Source: Poronia punctata (Eukaryota; Ascomycota; Sordariomycetes; Xylariales; Xylariaceae). Taken from it: 49,065 nt of DNA. The stretch's first letter is position 1, and each line of letters opens with the position of its first letter. Of this stretch, positions 1-13,550 are shown one piece after another. The stretch covers positions 1-49,065 of the forward strand of contig MU401704.1 of the NCBI GenBank assembly GCA_022579005.1, given 5' to 3'. Under the pieces are notes generated by a model that searched no databases, had not been told where the DNA came from, and was given only the letters and a program-made list of their open reading frames with translations. The position numbers and the translations under genes were made by a program.

Positions 1-1706
1 CTAAAACTAAGCTATAGTATTATAAAAAATAAAAACTTATATTTTAATAAACTTATTATAACTTAAAATATATTTTAAATTATTAATATAAAAAACATTA
101 TTATTAAATAAAAAGTTAATAAGCAAAAGCTAAAAAGTAATTAAAAAAGCAAATAATATACTATACTATTAAAATAGCTATAGCTAAAAACAAGCAACGC
201 AATTTAATAAGTATTATAAATAAAGCTAACAATAGTAGTAAAAACTATATTATAAGCAAAAATCTTTTAATAAGCTTTACTAATACTAAAAAATACTTTA
301 ATACTTTTATTTTTATAAGTTTTTTTAAAGTTTAGCTTTTTATTAGCAGCTTTTAAAATAAGTATACGTAACTAATATAAATAAGCATTTAAATTGCTTA
401 AAAAGCTATTTTAATACTTTAAAAAAACAAAAAACTAGGCTTTATATATAATATTATTAAAATTATTAAATAAAAGCTTTTTTTTATTAATATAAAATTG
501 CTAAATATTAATAAATATACTAGCAAATAAGCAATAAAAGTATAAACTATAAAAAAAGCAACTATAATAGTTAATAAATAATAAATAGCAACTAATTTTT
601 AATAAATAATAATATAGCGTTGCTTTTTTTTTAAACTAATATAACTAGCTTTTTTTAAAAAATAACTATATACTAAAAAGCTAAGCTTGCTTTAAATAAG
701 CAAAATATACATTAACTTATAGCAATAAAAGTGTTATTTAACAAAGTAGCGTTTATACTTATATTTTTATTTTTGTTTTTATTTTTAGCTTTAGTAATAA
801 TAGCTTAATAGTTTTGCTAAGCGTTTTTTATTTTAGCAAAAAAATAAGTAGCATATTATATAATTTATTAAACTATACTAACTAAAGCAAAAGGTATTTA
901 AAAAAAAAAAATATTTAAGTAAACTAATAAGCAAAAAAGCAGTAAATATATAATATAATAACTTTAGTAGTTTTTTTTATAAAAAGTATAATTAACGTTA
1001 CTAAAATAGCAAAAATAGCAAATATAAAAATTTAAATATATACTAAAAACATAGTACTAGCAAGGCTTTTTATTAAGTATTATTATAATTTTTAGCTTGT
1101 TACTATTTAATTAAGCAAAATTATAATTAAAATTAAAAATTTAATAGTTTAAAAATAACTAACTTATATTAGCATTAAAAGTGTGCTAGTATATAAACTT
1201 AAAATAAAAAAGCTTTAAAAGTAGTATAATAATAATTGCTTAGCAAAAAGCTTAATAAAATAATAATACTAAAAAAAAAAGTAAATACTAAAATAAAGTT
1301 ATAAATAAAAAAAATGTATAAAGCTAGGTATAAGCTAACAAGTTAATAAAAAGATAGCTTATAAAAGCTAATAAATTAATTTAATTAAAAAAATTAAAAA
1401 TAGGCTTAATTAGTAAATATACTTATAAATATTAAAATTGCTAAAAACTAGCAACTTAAAAAAAAAAGCAGTATAATAAAGTACTTAGCTAAAAAACTTA
1501 TTTGCTAAGCTATTTGTATATAAACTACTTATTAGCTAAAGCTATGCTAACTAATAGCTAAGGCTTTGCTAGTTATACTTTTTTTAATCTTTTTAGCTAG
1601 TTTAGTTACCTACCTAGCTAACTAAACAAAAGTTATTTAATATACCTAGTTTTTAAAATCGCTAGCAACATTACTTTATAACTACCTTATTACTTAAACC
1701 TTTATA
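1..1706 (+). mobile_element. Unidentified ~1.78-kb repeat element, copy A (5' end cut by window)
   Basis: The sequence from base 1 reappears almost in step from about 1776, and in reverse complement from 48846 down to 47150. These are three copies of one unit. By comparison with copy B, copy A lacks about 74 bp at its left end, outside the window. Its right end is a recognisable 200-bp stretch (about 1510-1706) finishing in AAACCTTTATA. The two ends of the unit look weakly inverted (TATAAG..TAAAGTTATA against TATAAGGGTTTAAGTTATA), which suggests a cut-and-paste DNA transposon using TA targets. I could not recognise a transposase because every frame is broken by TAA/TAG. Strand is arbitrary and family is unknown. 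Confidence 0.6.
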
Positions 1707-3327
1707 TATATAAGTACTAAAGTTATAAAATATATACTTAGTTAATAAAAAAGTAGCAAGCTGTTGCTAAGCAAGCTAAAACTAAGCTATAATATTATAA
1801 AAAACTAAAAACCTATACTTTAGTAAACTTATTATAACTTATAATATACTTAAACTACTAATATAAAAAGTATTATTATTAAATAAAAAGTTAGTAAGCA
1901 AAAGCTAAAAAGTAGCTTAAAAGGTAAAAAATATACTATACTATTAAAACGGCCGTAGTTAAAAATAAATAATATAATTTAGTAAGTATTATAAATAAAG
2001 CTAGCAATAATAGTAAAAACTATATTATAAGCAAAAAGCTTTTAATAAGCTTTGCTAATACTTAAAAACGTTTTAATACTTTTATTTTTATAAGCCTTTT
2101 TATACTTTAGCTTTTTATTAGCAGCTTTTATAATAAATATATATAATTAGCGTAAAGAAGTATTTAAATTGCCTAAGAAGCTATTTTAATACTTTTTTTA
2201 AAAAAAATAGCATACTAAGCTTTATATAAAATATTATTAAAGTTATTAAGTAAAGGCTTTTCTTTATTAATATAAAACTGCTAAGCATTAGTAATTATAC
2301 TAGTAAGCAAGTAATAAAGATATAAATAGTAAAAAAGGCAATAGTAATAATTAATAAATAATAAATAAAAACTAGTTTTTAGTAAATATTAGCATAGCAA
2401 TTTCTTTTTTTACTAATATAACTAGCTTTTTTTTAATATAACTATACGCTAAAAAGCTAAGCTTACTTTAGCTAAGCAAAATATATATTAGCTTATAACA
2501 ATAAAAGTAGTTTTTAACAAGGTAGCGTTTTTATTAGCACTTTTATTTTTATTTTTAGCGTTAATAATAGTAGCTTAATAGGTTTGCTAAACTATAAAAA
2601 ATTTTAGCGCAAAAGGAAAAAGCATACTATATAATATTTTAAGCTGCACTAAGCAAAGCAAAAAGTATTTTAAAAAAAACTAATATTTAATAAAACTAAT
2701 AGCAAAAAAACAGCAAACGTATAATGTAATAATTATAGTAGTTTTTTTAATAAAAAGCATACTTAACATTGCTAATATAGCAAAAATAGTAAATATAAAA
2801 ATTTAAATATATGCTAAAAATATAGTACTAGTAAGGCTTTTTACTAAGTATTATTATAATTTTTAACTTATTACTATTAAGCTAATAAAAGTTATAATTA
2901 AAATATAAAATTTTATAGTTTAAAAATAACTAGCTTAGTTTATTATTAAATATATGCTAGTATATAAACTTAAAGGAAAAAAGCTTTAAAAGCAAGATAG
3001 CAGCAAACGCTTAGCAAAAAGCTTAATAAAATAGTAATACTAAAAAAAAGCAAATGCTAAAAAAAGGTTATAAAATTAAAAAGAATATATAAAGCAAAAT
3101 ATAAGCTAATAAGTTAATAAGTTAATAAAAGAATAGCTTGCGAAATGCAATAAAGCAATTTAATTAAAAAGATTAAAAGTAGGTTTAATTAGCAAATATA
3201 CTTATTAATGCTAAAATTGCTAAAACCTAGCAACTTAAAAAGAAAGCAATATAATAAAGCACCTTGCTAAAAGGCCTACTTGCTAAGCTACCTATATATA
3301 AACTATATAATAGCTAAATAAAATTAA

Positions 3328-3974
3328 TAATAGGTTTACTTTAAAAATAACTAAGTAGTTACTACTAAAGTAAAGAAGCGTTTAGTATATATTAGCAAAT
3401 TAAACAATAATTAATTTAATATTAAAAAAATAAGCAAAGCTTATTTTAAAAAATATAATATATATAGCGCGTTAATTAAGAAATTAACTACGCGCTTTAT
3501 AAATTATACTATAATTATTTTAGGTTTATTAATAACAAGGTTATATATAATAACTAATAAGAAAAAAGGTTTATATACTTAATATAAACTATATGCGCTA
3601 TATAGCACTAAGTAAAAATACTTTTAAGTTATTTAATAATTATAACGTTAAAAGTAAAGCTAAAATAAAAAGTACGCAATATTAAAACAGTAAAAAGTAT
3701 AAAGCGCATTTTATTTACTACTTAATTAAGCAGTAAGCATAATTTACTTTATAGCTTTTATAATTAAAGTATAAGTTAAACTGCTTAACTAATATATAAT
3801 TAAAATAAATACAAGTATTATTTAATTATAAATGTTAAGTAATATATACTTAGAAACTAATTATATAAATATATTAATTAACTTTATATATTTAATATAT
3901 ATACTAGCTATGCTAATTTTAGCACTATTTTTTACTTTTTACTTTATTAAATATAGTTAACATAATTTATTAAA
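3328..3974 (+). repeat. 5' LTR of the + strand copia element
   Basis: Matches 12734-13378 along its whole length, with mostly C/T and G/A differences. Shared landmarks include GGTTTACTTTAAAAATAACT near the start, the hairpin around GCGCGTTAATTA at about 3460-3487, and TAGCTATGCTAAT near 3905. The edges were set where the two copies stop matching. No clean TG..CA ends remain, since both bases are RIP targets. Confidence 0.8.
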
Positions 3975-6900
3975 ATTATAAGCTTAGTTTGCTATTAAAA
4001 AACTAGTACTTATATAAAATTACTTTTTTAAAAAGCTAGCTTTATATAGTTATATAATATTTTTTTGCTAATTATATTAGTTTTTATTTAATAGTTTAAT
4101 ACTTTTTATACTAGGTACTTTTTTTAAAACATTTTTAATTATTATATAGCAAAATTTAATAACTATTAAAATGTTTAATAATACTTTTATATTTATTAAG
4201 TCTTATATAAAGCTTGCTTATTTTTAAAACTAAAAGCAATAGTTTAAAACTTTTTAAGTTATTGCTACTACTAAAAGTATTTAAAAAAAATGTTAATTTA
4301 AATAAATACTTTTTAAGTACAACTTTAAAAACGTTTTTAAACGCTTTTTTAAAGTAACAATGCTTTAAAAACTTAAGCGTTATTACGCTAAAAAATACTA
4401 CGCAAAGTTAAAAAAGTAAAAAAAAAAAACTAAACTAAAAAGCAATACACTTTAAAAACTAATATAATAGTTTATAATAGCTTAAATTAATAAAAGCCTT
4501 ACTATTTAATAAAGCTTTAAAATATAAAATATATAATATAAAGTATATATATAGCTTTAAATTAACATTTTTTAAATATAAGTTAAAAAGATTATTAATA
4601 TAAAATATTATATATAAGTTAATATAATATAAATAAAAAGTAGCTAGCTAATAGTTTAAAACTAAATTAAAATATTATATAGTATTATTATACTTTATAA
4701 AGTTAACTATTATTTAATTATTTAAAAACAATATTAAAAAGTTTTTATAAAAGCTAAAAAAGCAATATTAAATTTAATAAATAATATAAAAACCAAACTA
4801 TAGTTTATTATAAAGCGCTTAACTATAAGCTTAAAAAAGTTAAAAAGCTACTTATAATTAAAAGTTTATTATATATACTTTAGCTAAAGCTTTAACTAAA
4901 ATAAGCTATTTAAAAAAAATTAATTTTTTTATAAGTAAGTAAAAAGTAAACTTTTTTTATAATAGAAAAATAAATTAGCTTATAGCTAACTTAGTAATTA
5001 AATACTAGTTTAAAAAAAAGCAAAATATATAGCTATATTTAGTATTGCTAAAAGTAGCTTAAAAAGCTTATTTCTTAAAAAGTTAAAAAAAAAACGCAAA
5101 TTATATAAGTACTTTTATAAAAAATTAGTAAAACATTTCTAAAAGCTTAATAAATATGCTTAATACTAGTTTATAGTAACTAAATCTTACGCTTTTAACT
5201 AGCTACTAAAAATAACTAATTATAAGCTTAAAGCTATATAATAATGCTATTAAAGCAATAAGTAAAGTAAGCTATATAATAAGATAAAAAAAAGGTTTTA
5301 AGGTTTATTAAATACGTATTATTTAATAATAAAAGCTTAAACAATTTTTTAAGTTTAAAAAAATATATAGCTATTATATAATATAGTTTATATAATTATT
5401 AATTTTACTATAGTTAGCAGCACTTAAAATAATTTTTATAAAATATATACTACTATTAGTATAAATAAGCACGTACTATTAAATAGCACTATTTTTAATA
5501 ACTATAGCGCTATATACTTAGTAAATTATATAAAGCTGTTTAATATAAAATTATTTATTTTAACTAAAAATAACTAAGTTAAAACTAGCATATGCTTTTA
5601 AAATTTTTTTAAAAAAGATAAAACTATTTAAAGTATGCTTAATACTAAAAATAAAAAAATAAAAAAAGATTTAGTATTTAAAAATATTTATTTTATAAAA
5701 GATTTTTATATTAATATTATATTAAAAGCTAAGCTAAAAAATAAAAAAATGTAGTATTATAGCTTAAATAATACGTTATGCTTTAAAATAATTAAGTATA
5801 ATATTATAATTAAAAAACTATAATATAAGCATAACTTAGTTTTTTTTAAATATAATTTTCTTTTTTTACTTTAAATTATATTTTATAATAAGCACTAACT
5901 ATATAAAAAGGTTTATAATAAGCATAGCTAGTTTAGTTATTATTACTACTAAATAAGTATTTTAACTTTTAAGTAACTTTTTATAACTATAAAAAAAAAA
6001 TAAAGCATTATAATACTTTAAATTTAAACACTTAAAAGCTAAAGCGCTAAAGACTTTAGCTTATAAAGTAAAAAATATAAAGATTTAAAAAACACTATAT
6101 ATTAAGTATAAAAGTTATATAATTAACTATATATTAAAAGTAATTTTTTAAAAAACTTTAAAGTAATATGCTAAGTGTTTGTTTTAAAAAATATATTAAA
6201 CTTTTTTTTACTATAATAAAAAATATAATAAAATATTTTAATTAATTATTTTTAAAAATAAATACTTTAAATATTGTATGCTTTTATAATATAGCGCAAA
6301 GCTTAGTAAAAAGTCTTTATTAAAATTGCTATATTTAAAAGTTAAATATAACGTTGTTATAAGCTTATAATAGCACTATTTTACTATAATAATAAATAAG
6401 CAGTAATTATAATTAATAAATAAACGCATTATTAACTATAATAAAGAAAAAAAAGCTACTACTAAAGTATATAAAAAAGCTAACTAAAGGAGCTAAATAA
6501 GCAAATAAAAAAGTTATAAAAAAGCTAAAACTATATTATATAATATAAGCTTTTTAATTAATCTATAGCTTAAAGCTATTAAAGCTGCTATATAATAATA
6601 TAAGCCCTTTAAAAAAGCTTAATACTTAGTTTAACTACTATTTTTATTAATATATACTACTAATAAGCAAAGTATTAATAAGTAACTTTAAGCTTAACTA
6701 AATAAAAATAATAGCTTATAAATATAAAGCATACTTATTAAAGCAAAATTACTTTATTAACAAAAATAAGCAAACATTTAAAACTAAGCTATATATATAT
6801 ATTAATTATATAGTTAAATATATAATATTTAATATATACTAAGTATAAATACTTACTATAAAAATGATTATTATAACTTAAAATATTAAGTTTAATAAAT

Positions 6901-8929
6901 AGTAGTTTTATAACTTTAAAAAATATAAAAAAAGAATTATATAAGTATAAAATTATATAAATTTGCTAAAGTTAATTAAATTTTTTAGTACTTTATTAAT
7001 AAACTATTTAATAAAAAGTTAAAACTATAGCTATAATAGTAAAAGTATTTAAAAAAAGCATTATAAAAAGCTAATTAACTTAAAAGTAAGCACTATATAA
7101 TATAGCTACTTAAAAGCTTTTAAAAGTAAAAGTTAAAAGTAAATATAGCTAAAAAACTAATAAAAAAAGTTAAATATATTTTAAAGCTTTATTTATAAAT
7201 AAGACTTTTGTTTTTTTTAGTAACGCTTAAGCTACTAAAGCTAGTTTAAAGCAAGTAATTTTAAAAAAAACTTTTTAAAAAAAACTTTTTAAAAAAGTAT
7301 TAGCATAAAGCAACTAAATAAAAAAAGTATATAAACCTTATTAAATATAGTATAAAAACATATAATATAATAAGCTTAAAAGTAGCGCTTTTAAAATACG
7401 TTTAAATTTTTATTTAAAAGTATAAGAATTTAAAATATAGCTTTATTAAGTCCTTTTACTATATTTATTATATATATTATAAAAGAATAAGTAGTTAATT
7501 AAAGTATATAAAAAGTAATTAATTAATTTAGGTAATTAAAAAATAAGCAGTTAACTAGCTTGCGCATTAAATAACTAAATAGCTTATAAAATAAGCAATT
7601 AACTATTTTATAAGTAAAAAATAAGCCAGTTTTTACTTAAAAAGTAATAGTAAAAGCAATAGTAATAAAAAAAAAAGTAAAAAAACAAAAGTAAAACAAA
7701 AAGGCTAATTATTTTAATTAAATTTATATTAAATATAAAGCTTTTAAATTTAAATTTAAATTTAAGTAAATATAAAAAAAGCTAGCTGTTTAAAAGTAAT
7801 TTAAGCAAAAAAAGTTAATTTAAACAAAGTATAGCACTAAAAGTAACTAAGCAAAGTAAAAAAGCAATTAAGCAACGCATTTTAATAGCTTTTAAGCAAC
7901 GTATAAAAAAAGTACTTATATAATAAGCAAAAGTTTTAAAGCTATAATTATAGTTGCTTTTTAAAAGAAAGGCTATGCTAGCAGCATAGTTACATTTTAA
8001 TTAAAAGGCTGCTTTGCTATTATAAGCATAGCAACTAAAAAAACTAAAGCTAGCATAATTTTAAAAAATCTTAATAAAACTATTATTTTTATAAACGCTA
8101 ATAAAAAGCTTATTAAAAGTTAAAAAAAAAAGAAAAAAGTTGGCAGTAGTAGAGAAAAAAGCTAATTACTATAAGCAATTTTTATTAAAAAATAATAAAT
8201 CTTTTAATAACAAAAAAAAAAGTAAATAAAGCAATTTATAAAGCTTTAAGTTAAAAAAAACAAAAAAAAAGCGCTACTTAAAAGAAAACATAAATATATA
8301 AAAAACATTTACTTGCTAGCTTTATATATAAGCTAAATAACTTAAATAACTTTAATAAGTTAGGCTATATAGTATATGCTACTATATAGTATAAAAAATA
8401 TTTTTATTTTTAAAAATAATTACTTTATAAAGTTTTTATAAATTTTTTTTTAAAATACTTAAAAGCTTTATATATAAACAATTATAAGCATAAAATATTA
8501 TATATAGTGTTTATAGCAGCAGTATAATAAAAAGCAGCAAAGAAAATTAATATAGCGCTATTAAAGCGTATATATTATAATAATTTTACTAAACTACTAT
8601 TTTAAAGTAAAAAAACTTAGTTATATACTTTTTAAAAAAGTAATTCTTAAAAAGCATAAAGTATAAGCTAACTTAAATTCTTTTGCTTAATATAATAAAT
8701 ATTGTTTTTAAAAGCAAAGTAAAAAGTAAGCTATTATTATTTAAATAAGTATTTATATATAGGTTTAATAAAAAAAGGGTGTTTATAAAGTATAAAGTAT
8801 AAAGCATAATTAGTAATATAAAGTAACTAATAGTAAATAAAAACTTTATAGTTAACTTATATAGCTACTTTAGTAATAATAACTTTTAAAGTTATAATAG
8901 TAATTATAATTAAAGAAAATTATAAAGTT

Positions 8930-9345
8930 AAGCAATTTAATATTAAAAGTATGTTTTTTAATATAATATATAAAAAATTAAAACTTATAATATATAAAAT
9001 ATTAAATAAGCTAATTATAAAAAGAAATAAAGTAATATTGCTATTTAAAGCTTTTTATAAGTTAAAAAACTTGCTACTACTTTAATATAAAAGGTTTATA
9101 TTAATACTTTAAAAATTTTAAGCTTAAACTATTACTTAAAAAACTATATTTATAATATATTAAAAATTAATTAGTTTTTATTATTTTTTATATTAATAAC
9201 TTTTTAATTATTTATAATAAAGTAAATAAGTATAAAGCAGCTTTAATTATTTAAAAAATTAAAAGACGCTATAAAATTAAAAACTAAGAAAATATTATAT
9301 AGTTTTTTAAAATATATATTATTTAAAATGAATAAAAAAAACAAA
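8930..9345 (+). pseudogene. Copia reverse transcriptase remnant
   Basis: Reading from 8930, the frame gives KQFNIKS, then LFKAFYKLKNLLLL at 9041 (family pattern LxKALYGLKxSPxxW). A frame-shifted stretch at about 9183-9236 reads FYINNFLIIYN. These correspond to RT motif A (usually QFD/QYD) and the YVDD box. The motif A aspartate codon at 8939-8941 is AAT. The two YxDD aspartate codons at 9195-9200 are AAT and AAC. All three changes are G-to-A, so the enzyme cannot be catalytic. Further TAA codons interrupt the frame. Confidence 0.8.
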
Positions 9346-10071
9346 TCTTTTACTTTATAACTAATATATTAAAAAAGTAGCTAAGCGCTTTTATTAAGCT
9401 AATTTAAGCTAAATACTAGTTACGTTTTTACTATATAAAAAACTTATAAAATTTAAAAGCACTATAACTATAAAAAAATTAAAGCATACTAAAGAAAGTT
9501 AAGTTAATTATTTATATAATAATTATAATTAGGCTAAATATAGCATATATAGCCTTATTACTATTGTGCTTTTTTATAAATTTTAAACTAAATTATTATA
9601 AAGCTATAAACTAGGTAATTTAATACTTGTTTATAATATATACTTTAAAAATAGTAATAAATAGTATGCTAAACGGAATATAAGCCTTAGTTATTATAAG
9701 TAATATATTGTTTATTAATAATAAAAAAACGTAACGCTTAACTTATAAATACTTAATAAACCTTTAAAGTAGCTTTATTATATAAAAAGCATATTAATAA
9801 TTTATTATGTTTATATTAATAATTAAAGCAAAACTAATTATTTTAAAAGCTATAGTATAAAAGATTATAGTAATTAAACGCTTATTAAAAAAGCTATATT
9901 TAAAACTTTAATTAAAATTAAATAATTTACTATAATAATACTTAAGCTATTAAGCTTATAATAAGTAATTAAAAAGAAATTAGTACTTAATTATAATATA
10001 TAAATATATAAAATATATAAGTTTAATATAAATATTTTTAAAAAACTTTTATAGTTAAGTATATTTTAACT

Positions 10072-10110
10072 AAAAACATGCTAGTAAATAGTTTAACTAA
10101 AAAGCTTTTT
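10072..10110 (+). pseudogene. Copia RNase H C-terminal motif remnant
   Basis: Codons from 10072 read KNMLVNSLTKKLF, resembling the conserved end of copia RNase H (KDMxADGLTKxL) with D-to-N and G-to-S changes expected from G-to-A mutation. It marks where the polyprotein should be close to its end. Confidence 0.65.
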
Positions 10111-10169
10111 TATACTATATTTAAATACTTTTAAATAATACTTAATTTAAAATATATTAAAGTATTAAG

Positions 10170-12733
10170 TTAAAATATATATAATATATATAAAAAGCAT
10201 ATAATATAAATTATAAAGCAAAATAAGTTAGTAAGTATATATAAGCTAAATAGTAAATATATTATAAAATATAAAAGAAATATAATAAAAAAAAGTTATA
10301 TTAATATTATTTAATTTTAAACAATTGTTAAAGCAAAACTAGCTACTAATACTTTAAATTAATAACTTTTAAGCTAACTACTTATTTTAAAAAATCTTTA
10401 AATATATTACTATTTTTATTAAAGTTTTAATTTAATAAACGTTAAATAAAGTAAATAGTGCTATAAAGCTTACTAATATGCTAGTATAAAGTTAATAAGT
10501 ATAATAAATATATAATAAAAAAAATACTTATAATATTATTTTAAATTTTTTTAATTTGCTTAAAATATAAAGCTTTATAAAAGTAGCAAGTAAAGTTATA
10601 TAATTTAAATTTATTATATAATTTAAGTTAGTATAAAATAGTAAAGTATATATAAAAAGTACTTATATTAGTTTATAACTATAGTAACTTTAATAGCAAA
10701 AGTAATAAGTTTAAAAACTAGCTTTAGCAACTTTAAAATAGCTAATATTAACTTTATAGCAACTATTAAAAGTAGTAAAAAAATGGTAAATATAACTAAA
10801 AAAGCGCTTAGCATTAGTAACGCAATTTATAAAATAATAATAAAATAAGCAATAATAAAAAAGCCTTATTAATGCTTAAAGTAGGCTTTAAAGTTAAAAA
10901 GCGCAAAAGTATTAAGCTAAAAACTTAAAAAGAAAACTAAAAAAAAAAGTTTATATTAAAAACGTAAGCGTAAATATCTTTTAGCATTATAATAAGTAGC
11001 TTAATAACTTTAATTAAAAAATAACTACTTTAAATATAAAAACTTAAAAACAAAAAGCAGCTATAACTAAAATAAAAGCAAAGTTAAAGTTACTAAATAA
11101 AAACTTAAATAAAAGCATTTAGTAATAAGCTAAAAGCAAAAGTGCAAAAAATATTAAAAAGCAAGAACTAAAGGCAACACTAAAACTTAAAAAGTAAAAA
11201 GCAAAGTAAAGCGAAAAAAATAAAACTTGTTTTAAATCTTTTTAAAAAATAAAAAAAATAAAAGCTTATATAACACTTTTATTAAAAGTAAAGTTTAATT
11301 TATTAAAGCTTATAAATATAACTAAAAAAGCAATATAAACACTAATCAAAAAAGTAAAAGTAGTAATTAAAAAAGTAATAAAGTAATAAACGTAAAAAAA
11401 GCAATAATAGCTTTTTTTTATATAAAAAACTTAGTAAAATTATATTTGCATATATAAAAGTAAAAAAAGCGTAAGTACAATTACGTAATAAAAAATATAT
11501 ATAAGTAACTTACTTAAATTTAAAAGCTTTATAAAATTAAAACTAAGCAGCAATTTTTTTTAAAAAGCAATAAATAGCGTTTGCTTAGTAAGCTACTTAA
11601 TAAGCTAAAGCAGCAATAGTACGTATATAAGCGCTAGTAAAATAGCATTAATAAATAATATAATAAGCAAAATTAAAATTAAAATAAAATATATATAAAA
11701 AAAAAGCATAAAGCGTAAAAGTAAAAGCAAGCTAAAACTATTTTAAACTAATATATTAAAAAAAAAGTTAATATAAAATAAATATAGCATAAGCTAAATA
11801 AAAGAAAATAAAATAAAAAGAAGCATAAACGCTATTACTTAATACTACTATAAATACTTACTAAAGTTATAAAAGTATAAAAATATAAAAATATAAAAGC
11901 TTTAAGTAAAAAAAGCTTAAAGTTAATAAAAATATATATAATAAAAGTATTAAAAAATAAGTAGCTTATATATATAAGTTACTTAAAAAGTAAAAGCTTA
12001 AAAAAGCTTATAATATAAGTAAAAAAAAGTTTATTTTTTATATTTATAAAAAGCAGCGTATAATTAGCTAGTATAGCTAGTATGAAAATAAAGAAAAATA
12101 AATAAATAATAAATATACTATTTTTTAATTAAGCTATAATAATTAGTAGTTAAAGTACTAATTTAAATTAAAAAGTTAATACTTAGTAAAAAACACTTTT
12201 AATAATTAAAAAATATAAGTATATAAAAAAAACTAGTATATAAGTATAAAGTACTTTAAGCGCTAAGTATATATAAACTTAATTAAAAATACTTATAAAA
12301 GTATATTTAATTAAAGTATAAACATTATATAGTTAAGCAAAAAGATTTAAAGTACTTAAAAACTTTTTAAAAGTAAAGATATAAAGTTTATACTTAATAA
12401 AATATAAAGTATAAGTAAAAGATTTAGTTATAAAATAAGCAATTAAATAAAGTATTAAATATATGTTTTTTTTTAAAAAATTTTATAAAACTTTTAGCTA
12501 AATATAACTATAAAAGCTAAAAGTACTAGTTATTTTAAGCTACTTTTTTTGTATACATTTTATTAAATATACTAGTAAAAAGAAATTTAATTAGTTATAT
12601 TTAGTTTGCTATATTTAAATTTAATTTAAAAATTAGGTTTTATTTTTATATATTTTCTTTTATACTATAAAAGTTAAAAAAGCTTTATTATAATATTTAA
12701 ACTATTTAGTTTAAATAAAAAGTATATAATAAA
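10170..12733 (+). other. Unexplained 2.5-kb A-rich segment between RNase H and the 3' LTR
   Basis: This stretch lies inside the copia LTRs but beyond the point where a copia polyprotein normally stops. The + strand is strongly A-rich, and its translation would be lysine-rich (for example around 10780-11220 and 11650-11830), as in the coding strand of the neighbouring elements. Stops break all frames. It may be an extra 3' ORF, a nested element, or a long non-coding tail. I recognise no domain. Confidence 0.4.
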
Positions 12734-13378
12734 TAATAAGTTTACCTTAAAAATAACTAAGTAATTATTATTAAAGTAAAAAAGCGTTTAATATATATTA
12801 GCAAATTAAGCAATAATTAATTTAATATTAAAAAAATAAGCAAAGCTTATTTTAAAAAATATAATATATATAGCGCGTTAATTAAAAAATTAACTATATG
12901 CTTTATAAATTACGTTATAATTATTTTAAGTTCATTAATAACAAGGTTATATATAATAACTAATAAAAAAAGGTTATATACTTAGTATAAAGCATATGCG
13001 CTACGTAGTACTAAGTAAAAACACTTTTAAGTTGTTTAATAATTACAACGTTAAAAATAAAGCTAAAATAAAAAGTCCGCAATATTAAAAAAGTAAAAAG
13101 CGCAAAGCGCATTTTACTTATTGCTTAATTAAGCAGCAAGCATAATTTATTTTATAGCTTTTATAGTTAAAATATAAGTTAAACTACTTAACTAATATAT
13201 AATTAAAAAAAGATATAAGTATTGCTTAACTATAAAAGTTAAGCAACGCGCACTTATAAACTAGTTATATAAATATATTAATTAATTTTATATATTTAAT
13301 ATATATACTAGCTATGCTAATCTTAGCACCGTTTTTTACCTTTTACTTTACTAAATATAGTTAATATAATCTATTAAA
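12734..13378 (+). repeat. 3' LTR of the + strand copia element
   Basis: Partner of 3328-3974. It keeps a perfect 9-bp inverted repeat, TTGCTTAAC..GTTAAGCAA (about 13222-13246), that has decayed in the left copy. Immediately right of it, sequence of the host repeat (copy B) resumes with AAAGCTATGCTAAC. Confidence 0.8.
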
Positions 13379-13550
13379 CTAAAGCTATGCTAACTAATAG
13401 CTAAAGCTTTACTAGTTATACTTTTTTTTAATCCTTTTAGCTAGTTTAGTTACTTACTTAGCTAACTAAATAAAAGTTATTTAATATACCTAGTTTTTAA
13501 AATTGCTAGCAACATTGCCTTATAACTACCTTATAACTTAAACCCTTATA

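Larger units (their letters stand above)
3328..13378 (+). mobile_element. RIP-degraded Ty1/copia-like LTR retrotransposon, about 10 kb
   Basis: Two direct repeats of about 645 bp (3328-3974 and 12734-13378) bound the element. Translated remnants on the + strand fix family and orientation: an RT stretch at 8930-9345 in copia style, and an RNase H end near 10072-10110 (KNMLVNSLTKK, like the family motif KDMxADGLTK). The A-rich coding strand agrees. It sits inside repeat copy B. At 10 kb it is long for copia (commonly 5-6 kb). About 2.5 kb lies between the RNase H end and the 3' LTR, and about 5 kb precedes the RT. Gag, protease and integrase could not be placed. LTR edges are uncertain by a few bases. 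Confidence 0.8.
1709..13550 (+). mobile_element. Repeat element copy B, split by a copia retrotransposon
   Basis: Copy B follows copy A head to tail after 2 bp (TA). Its left part runs 1709-3327 and its last 172 bp are at 13379-13550. The two parts together match copy A without a large gap, so the 10-kb sequence between them is a later insertion. Combined length is about 1.79 kb. It ends AAACCCTTATA like copy A. Differences between A and B are mostly C/T and G/A, as RIP would leave. No coding frame survives. Confidence 0.6.
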
